A stretch of DNA of 27,084 bases from Thermoleophilia bacterium (lineage in GTDB: Bacteria; Actinomycetota; Thermoleophilia; Gaiellales; Gaiellaceae). Below the pieces are notes generated by a model. The model saw only the letters and a list, made by a program, of their open reading frames with translations, had not been told where the DNA came from and did no database searches. Location: positions 1-27,084 of the forward strand of contig JAICLM010000004.1 of assembly GCA_025927435.1 (NCBI GenBank), read 5' to 3'. The position numbers and the translations under genes were made by a program. This document shows, in pieces, positions 22,518 to 27,084 of the stretch; position 1 is the stretch's first letter, and each line of letters starts with the position of its first letter.

Positions 22518-24839
22518 TCAGGGGGCGACGGTCGCCTCGGGTTGCCAGCGCCACTCGGCCAGCTCGGGCGGGTCCTCGCCGCGCGCACGAGCGTAGGTGC
22601 GCGCCTGCAGGCGTGCGTCCTCCATCTCCTGCCGGACGTGGCCCGCGCGGTCGGCGAGGCCGGGCACCCGGTCGATCACGTCGATGACGAGGTGGTAGCG
22701 GTCGAGGTCGTTCAGCATGACCATGTCGAACGGCGTCGTGGTCGTGCCCTCCTCCTTGTACCCGCGGACGTGGAGATTGGCGTGGTTCGTGCGCCGGTAC
22801 GTGAGCCGATGGATCAGCCACGGGTAGCCGTGGTAGGCGAAGAGAACGGGGCGGCTCGTGGTGAACAGGGCGTCGAACTCGGCGTCCGGCAAGCCGTGAG
22901 GATGCTCGCTCTCCGGCTGCAGGCGCATCAGGTCCACCACGTTCACCAGCCGCACCTTGACCTCGGGTAGCCGCTCGCGGAGGATCGCAGCCGCGGCGAG
23001 CGTCTCGAGGGTGGGAACATCGCCGCAGCAGGCGAGAACGACGTCAGGCTCGCCGTCCTGGTCGTTCGAGGCCCAGTCCCAGATCCCGATTCCGCGCGTG
23101 CAGTGGAGGATTGCGTCGTCCATCGCCAGGAACTGCAGCGCCGGCTGCTTGCCGGCGACGATGACGTTCACGTAGTGGCGGCTGCGGAGGCAGTGGTCGG
23201 CGACGGAGAGCAGGCAGTTCGCGTCCGGGGGGAGGTAGACGCGGATGATCTCCGCCTTCTTGTTCACCACGTGGTCGATGAAGCCGGGGTCCTGGTGGGA
23301 GAAGCCGTTGTGGTCCTGCCGCCAGACATGCGACGACAGCAGGTAGTTGAGCGAGGCGATCGGTCTGCGCCAGGGGATGCCGTGCGTGACTTTCAGCCAT
23401 TTCGCATGCTGGTTGAACATTGAATCCACGATGTGGATGAACGCCTCGTAGCAGTTGAAGAGACCGTGCCTGCCGGTGAGGAGGTAGCCCTCGAGCCATC
23501 CCTGGCACTGGTGCTCGGAGAGCATCTCCACGACGCGACCGCTGGGCGCGAGGTGCTCGTCGACGGGCTCGATTCTCGCGTCCCACTGCTTGTCGGTCAC
23601 CTCGTAGACGGCGTCCAGTCGGTTCGAGGCGGTCTCGTCGGGCCCGAAGATGCGGAAGTTGTCGGGGTTCGACCGCACTACCTCGGTGAGCCACTCGCCG
23701 AGCACGCGGGTCGCCTCGGCAGTCTCTGCGGCGGGCTCGTCCACGGGAACGGCGAAGCGGCGGAAGTCGGGCAACTCGAGATCGCGCAGGAGAACGCCGC
23801 CGTTGGCCTTCGGGTTCGCCGACATCCGCCGCTCTCCGTCGGGAGCGAGCGGGGCGAGCTCGGCGCGCAGCGTGCCGCCCTCGTCGAACAGGTCCTCGGG
23901 CCGGTAGCTGCGGAGCCACTCCTCGAGCTGATCCAGGTGCCCCGGGTTCGTCCTGACCTCCGCGAGCGGCACCTGATGGGCTCGCCAGGTCCCCTCGACC
24001 GGTAGCCCGTCCACCTCGCTCGGTCCGGTCCAGCCCTTCGGCGTCCGGAACACGATCATCGCGCGGCGGTCGTCGAGTGCTCGGTCCAGGAGCTCGGCGA
24101 AGCGTCCGTGGACCGAGAGGAAGTCCTCGTCGTCGAAGCCGGCCGTGAAGACGAGCGGCTCGTGGCCGTAGCCGCGCAGAAGCGCCGCGAGCTCGTCCTC
24201 CGGGATGCGCGCGAGAACCGTCGGGTTCGCGATCTTGTAGCCGTTCAGGTGCAGGATCGGCAGGACCCGTCCGTCGCTTTCGGCGTTCAGGAACTTGTTC
24301 GAATGCCAGCTCGTCGCCAGCGGGCCCGTCTCCGCCTCGCCGTCCCCGACCACGCAGGCGACGGTCAGCCCGGGATCGTCGAAGGCGGCGCCGTAGGCAT
24401 GTGAGAGCGCGTAGCCGAGCTCGCCCCCCTCGTGGATGGACCCCGGCGTCTCCGGAGCAGCGTGGCTCGGGATCCCGCCGGGGAACGAGAACTGCCGGAA
24501 CAGGGCCTGCAGCCCGGCCTCGTCTCGCGAGACATGCGGGTAGAGCTCGCTGTACGTCCCCTCCAGGTACGCCTGCGAGACGACCGCCGGGCCGCCGTGG
24601 CCGGGCCCGCAGACGAAGATCGCGTCCAGATCTCGCTCGCGAATGGCCCGATTCAGGTGCGTGTAGAGGAAGTTCAGGCCCGGTGTCGTTCCCCAGTGAC
24701 CGAGGAGTCTCGGCTTGACGTGCTCCGGTTGCAGTGGCTCGCGGAGCAGCGGGTTGCCGAGCAGATAGATCTGCCCGACCGAGAGGTAGTTCGAGGCACG
24801 CCAGTACGCGTCCAGCGCGCGCAGCTCGTCATCGGTCAC
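22518..24839 (-). CDS. xfp: Phosphoketolase (xylulose-5-P / fructose-6-P)
   Basis: Cleaves xylulose 5-phosphate (and often fructose 6-phosphate) with phosphate to acetyl phosphate and glyceraldehyde 3-phosphate or erythrose 4-phosphate, using thiamine diphosphate. At 773 aa it is near the usual length of about 790. Signature stretches are GPGHGGP (78-84), EGGELGY (137-143), the cofactor-binding GDGEAETGP (165-173), and further on GFSHQDPGF and PPDANCLLSVADHC. The GTG start at 24839 is supported by GAAGGAG six bases upstream and by the MTDDELRALDAYWRA N-terminus typical of the family. Divergent acetate kinase begins only 14 bases away; its enzyme uses acetyl phosphate directly, so the pair forms a complete ATP-yielding route without phosphotransacetylase. 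Which sugar phosphate is preferred cannot be told. Confidence 0.96.
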   Translation of the reverse strand: MTDDELRALDAYWRASNYLSVGQIYLLGNPLLREPLQPEHVKPRLLGHWGTTPGLNFLYTHLNRAIRERDLDAIFVCGPGHGGPAVVSQAYLEGTYSELYPHVSRDEAGLQALFRQFSFPGGIPSHAAPETPGSIHEGGELGYALSHAYGAAFDDPGLTVACVVGDGEAETGPLATSWHSNKFLNAESDGRVLPILHLNGYKIANPTVLARIPEDELAALLRGYGHEPLVFTAGFDDEDFLSVHGRFAELLDRALDDRRAMIVFRTPKGWTGPSEVDGLPVEGTWRAHQVPLAEVRTNPGHLDQLEEWLRSYRPEDLFDEGGTLRAELAPLAPDGERRMSANPKANGGVLLRDLELPDFRRFAVPVDEPAAETAEATRVLGEWLTEVVRSNPDNFRIFGPDETASNRLDAVYEVTDKQWDARIEPVDEHLAPSGRVVEMLSEHQCQGWLEGYLLTGRHGLFNCYEAFIHIVDSMFNQHAKWLKVTHGIPWRRPIASLNYLLSSHVWRQDHNGFSHQDPGFIDHVVNKKAEIIRVYLPPDANCLLSVADHCLRSRHYVNVIVAGKQPALQFLAMDDAILHCTRGIGIWDWASNDQDGEPDVVLACCGDVPTLETLAAAAILRERLPEVKVRLVNVVDLMRLQPESEHPHGLPDAEFDALFTTSRPVLFAYHGYPWLIHRLTYRRTNHANLHVRGYKEEGTTTTPFDMVMLNDLDRYHLVIDVIDRVPGLADRAGHVRQEMEDARLQARTYARARGEDPPELAEWRWQPEATVAP

Positions 24840-24853
24840 GACAATCTCCTTCG

Positions 24854-25786
24854 ATGGACGTCCTGGTGGTCAACGCGGGCTCCACGAGCCTCAAGCTTCA
24901 CCTCGTTCACGGGAACGAATCCCGCCTGGTGGACGACTTCGTCGAGGCGGACGCGGTCGGGCACCGCGTCGTCCACGGCGGGAGCCGCTTCGTCGGCCCG
25001 ACGGTCGTCGACGACGACGTGGAGACGGCCATCCAGGAGCTCGCCGTGCTCGCGCCGCTCCACAACCGTCGCGCCCTCGAGGAGATCCGCCGCGCCCGCG
25101 AGGCGGTGCCGAGCGTCCCGCACGTCGCGGTCTTCGACACCGCGTTCCACCGCACCATGCCGCCTGCGGCATCCACGTACGCCGTCCCGCAGCGTTGGCG
25201 CGACGAATGGGGTGTCTACCGCTACGGCTTTCACGGCATCTCCGTCCAGTGGGTCGCCTCCCAGGTCGACGCCGAGCGCCTCGTCGTCTGCCACCTCGGC
25301 GGCGGCTGCTCGATCACGGCGGTTCGCGACGGACGCTCGGTGGACACCACGATGGGATTCTCCCCGCTCGAAGGCGTCCCGATGGCGACACGCTCCGGCT
25401 CGGTCGACCCCGGCGCGCTTCTCTACCTCCTCCGCGAGCGCTTGCTGGCGGAGGACGAGCTCGAGCAGGCGCTCGAGCACGAGTCGGGTCTCGCCGGCCT
25501 CTCCGGCGGCGGATCCGGAGACGCACGGGAGGCCTCGCCTCTGGCGCTCGAGGTGTTCGTCCACCGAGTCGCGGGCGCGGTCGCCTCCATGGCGGCTGCC
25601 TGCGGCGGTATCGACGTCCTCGCCTTCACCGGAGGGATCGGCGAGCACGCCGACGAGATCCGCCACCGGATCGTGGAGCGGGCTCGCTTCCTCGGGGACT
25701 TCCGCGTAGCGGTCGTTCCCTCGCACGAGGAGCTCGTGATCGCTGCCGAGACCCGCAGCCTCCTCGAACGCCGAGTCACCTCGTGA
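24854..25786 (+). CDS. ackA: Acetate kinase, shortened form
   Basis: Makes ATP and acetate from acetyl phosphate and ADP. The protein is only 310 aa against about 400 in typical AckA, yet the active-site set remains. By motif alignment to the Methanosarcina thermophila enzyme: N7 (NAGS), R38 (GHRVVHGG, R91), D95 (VFDTAFH, D148), H127 (RYGFHG, H180), H147 (CHLGG, H208), R180 (TRSGS, R241) and E292/E293 (SHEELVIA, E384). About 53 residues are missing between N7 and R38. The usual GTSH is GISV, so the His184 equivalent is V131. The ATG at 24854 must be the start because the NAGS motif follows at once. No ribosome site is seen upstream, so leaderless translation is possible. The 3' end overlaps the convergent SRPBCC gene by 11 bases. 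Confidence 0.92.
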   Translation: MDVLVVNAGSTSLKLHLVHGNESRLVDDFVEADAVGHRVVHGGSRFVGPTVVDDDVETAIQELAVLAPLHNRRALEEIRRAREAVPSVPHVAVFDTAFHRTMPPAASTYAVPQRWRDEWGVYRYGFHGISVQWVASQVDAERLVVCHLGGGCSITAVRDGRSVDTTMGFSPLEGVPMATRSGSVDPGALLYLLRERLLAEDELEQALEHESGLAGLSGGGSGDAREASPLALEVFVHRVAGAVASMAAACGGIDVLAFTGGIGEHADEIRHRIVERARFLGDFRVAVVPSHEELVIAAETRSLLERRVTS

Positions 25787-26405
25787 CTTCCTGACCCTCG
25801 GCCGCCATACGCTCGGCGCGCTGCCTGATCCCGCGGAGCATCTTGCGCTCCATGACCAGCGAGCCGGGCTCCATCGGGACCATGCCGAGCCTGTCCTGCA
25901 GCCCCCGCAGCCGAAAGCGGTTGCGGCTGATGAGGCGCGTGCCTCCATCCCACGCTTCGAGTACGAACGTCCAGACCCAGTTGCCGTCGGCCGAGCGGAC
26001 TGCGAGCACCCGCTCCGGCTCGACGATTGCGTAGGTCATGCGGTTGGCGCCGAAACCGAATCCGTCGCCGACCTCTGGATGCTGGAACTCCGGCAGGACC
26101 CGGTCGGCACTGTGCATGTCGAGGCCGAGGAGGTTCTCGATCCAGTCGTACGTGTACGCCCCACCGCGAGGAGCCGGTCCCATCTGGGCGATCCAGGGCC
26201 AGACGGCCGAGGGCGGCGCGTCGATGGTGATCGCCCGGGTGGCGACGCCGTCCGCATCCTCGAGCAGCTCGTCGCCCGGCAGTCGAGCACCCGCCTCCTC
26301 CGGCGTCGCACCCCAGGTCAGAATCGGGCGCCGCAGGAACCTGCGGTAGGCGGCGGCGGAGGCGGCGAGTGCGCCGCCGCCGAGCAGAAGTGCTCTGAGT
26401 CTCAT
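25776..26405 (-). CDS. SRPBCC-fold (START-like) protein
   Basis: A 209-aa protein with a hydrophobic N-terminus (ALLLGGGALAASAAAY, a signal peptide or anchor). Then comes a ligand-binding SRPBCC-like domain: ATRAITIDAPPSAVWPWIAQMG is the classic first strand and helix, followed by GGAYTYDWIENLLG, VGDGFGFG and WTFVLEAWDGGTRLISRNRF near the end. A basic helical tail follows (ERKMLRGIRQRAERM). Members bind hydrophobic ligands or act as cyclases or chaperones; no ligand is predictable here. It starts 19 bases after the DUF4389 gene on the same strand with GAGGGAG ahead of the ATG, so the two are probably one operon. Its 3' end overlaps ackA by 11 bases. Confidence 0.88.
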   Translation of the reverse strand: MRLRALLLGGGALAASAAAYRRFLRRPILTWGATPEEAGARLPGDELLEDADGVATRAITIDAPPSAVWPWIAQMGPAPRGGAYTYDWIENLLGLDMHSADRVLPEFQHPEVGDGFGFGANRMTYAIVEPERVLAVRSADGNWVWTFVLEAWDGGTRLISRNRFRLRGLQDRLGMVPMEPGSLVMERKMLRGIRQRAERMAAEGQEVTR

Positions 26406-26424
26406 GACGCCGCTCCCTCTCGTC

Positions 26425-27084
26425 CTAGGCCGTCCCGGCGAGCGGTGCCGATCCAGCGGTCTCGCCGGGCACTGCGGAGGGCTCGTTTTCTCCCATGTCG
26501 AGCCGGAAGGGCGGATACCGGTCGGTCATGAGCGCTGCGTAGGCCGCAACGCGCAGCCCCCAGCGGTTGAGCCCGAGCACCAAGTCGTAGATACCGCGGG
26601 GATAGGTGCCGGTGAAGAGCAGAGCGACACCGGCGATCACGACGAGCAGCGTGACGAGTCCGCCGCTCGAGGCTCCGCCGACGAACACACCGACGATGAG
26701 GTACTGCGGAATCGCCAGAAGCCACCACTTGACCAGCACGAGACCCCGCGAGAGGCGTTCCGGATACTCGACCTCCAGCGTGGCCGGATAGTCCGGGACG
26801 GCCCGAAGAGTGAAGGGTGGATACCGATCTGTCCCGAGGGCGTTGAGGGAGTAGAAGCTGACCCTCCACGTCCAGCGAAGGACACCGACGTTGAACTGGA
26901 AGATCGAGCGGGGATAGCGCCCGGTGAAGAGGATCGCGAAGAACGCGACGATGGTCAGCGCGAGAAACGCGATCCAGAGCAGCGCGAGAACGAGGTAGTG
27001 CGGGATCGCGAGCAACCATTTGACGAGCCAGAGCCAGCGGCTCAGCGGCGCGTCCAGCGTCCCCTCGACCCGTACTGGATAAAC
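26425..27084 (-). CDS. DUF4389 membrane protein, tandem duplicate, 5' end outside window
   Basis: The frame stays open to the last base, so the N-terminus is missing; a TTG at 27015 could be misread as the start, but coding continues beyond it with YPVRVEG and SRWLWLVKW, the usual opening of this family. The visible part holds two copies of the domain. Each has a LVKW..LAIP.YL membrane helix, a second helix, FTG.YPR, and a RW..RV..Y segment ending TDRYPPF. The second begins YPERLSRGLVLVKWW. A short acidic, Ala/Pro-rich tail ends the protein. DUF4389 proteins are membrane proteins of unknown function, common in actinobacteria. SRPBCC follows in the same operon. Confidence 0.88.
   Translation of the reverse strand, partial: VYPVRVEGTLDAPLSRWLWLVKWLLAIPHYLVLALLWIAFLALTIVAFFAILFTGRYPRSIFQFNVGVLRWTWRVSFYSLNALGTDRYPPFTLRAVPDYPATLEVEYPERLSRGLVLVKWWLLAIPQYLIVGVFVGGASSGGLVTLLVVIAGVALLFTGTYPRGIYDLVLGLNRWGLRVAAYAALMTDRYPPFRLDMGENEPSAVPGETAGSAPLAGTA

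Noticed and set aside
26402..27019. 205-codon minus-strand frame overlapping the DUF4389 gene
   Set aside because: A frame-shifted shadow; the DUF4389 motifs are in the other frame, which stays open to the window edge.

Overview
High-GC DNA with strong third-position GC bias, frequent GTG/TTG starts and several large ATP-binding LuxR-type (LAL) regulators. The gene content points to an actinomycete-lineage soil bacterium, plausibly the Thermoleophilia (Gaiellales/Solirubrobacterales). That placement is inferred from gene content and codon style, not from a marker gene. I see no rRNA, tRNA, CRISPR array, insertion sequence or phage gene. No stretch longer than 300 bases lacks a gene.

Layout. 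(1) 1-283: 3' end of a Ppx/GppA exopolyphosphatase. (2) 359-7780: a tight operon of arginine deiminase, ornithine carbamoyltransferase, carbamate kinase, an APC amino-acid permease and a P-type ATPase whose expected Ca2+-binding residues are altered. (3) 7784-17144: a regulator and membrane block. It holds a small membrane protein, a SHOCT-domain membrane protein with an HdeD-like protein, a convergent operon of two LAL regulators separated by a 66-aa SHOCT protein, a divergent membrane SHOCT protein and a third LAL regulator. (4) 17145-18618: a possible 52-aa protein and a metallo-beta-lactamase-fold hydrolase coupled to the third LAL, then an unrecognised protein with a DCRCGIYG motif. (5) 18734-21314: a NarL/DevR-type response regulator and its membrane histidine kinase, divergent from an AI-2E-family transporter (21435-22499). 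(6) 22518-25786: phosphoketolase and a shortened acetate kinase, head to head with 14 bases between start codons. (7) 25776-27084: an SRPBCC protein and a DUF4389 membrane protein cut by the window end.

How it may work together. The arginine deiminase route (citrulline, then carbamoyl phosphate, then ATP) and the phosphoketolase/acetate kinase route (xylulose-5-P or fructose-6-P to acetyl-P, then ATP) both make ATP by substrate-level phosphorylation without respiration. With polyphosphate metabolism, a P-type ATPase, a NarL-type two-component system and three nucleotide-sensing LAL regulators nearby, the window reads as an energy-limitation or hypoxia island. It is reminiscent of DosR/OsdR-type regions in other actinobacteria. 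That reading is inference. The least explained part is the repeated pairing of LAL regulators with SHOCT proteins, with clustered GGTGA palindromes in one of their divergent promoters.
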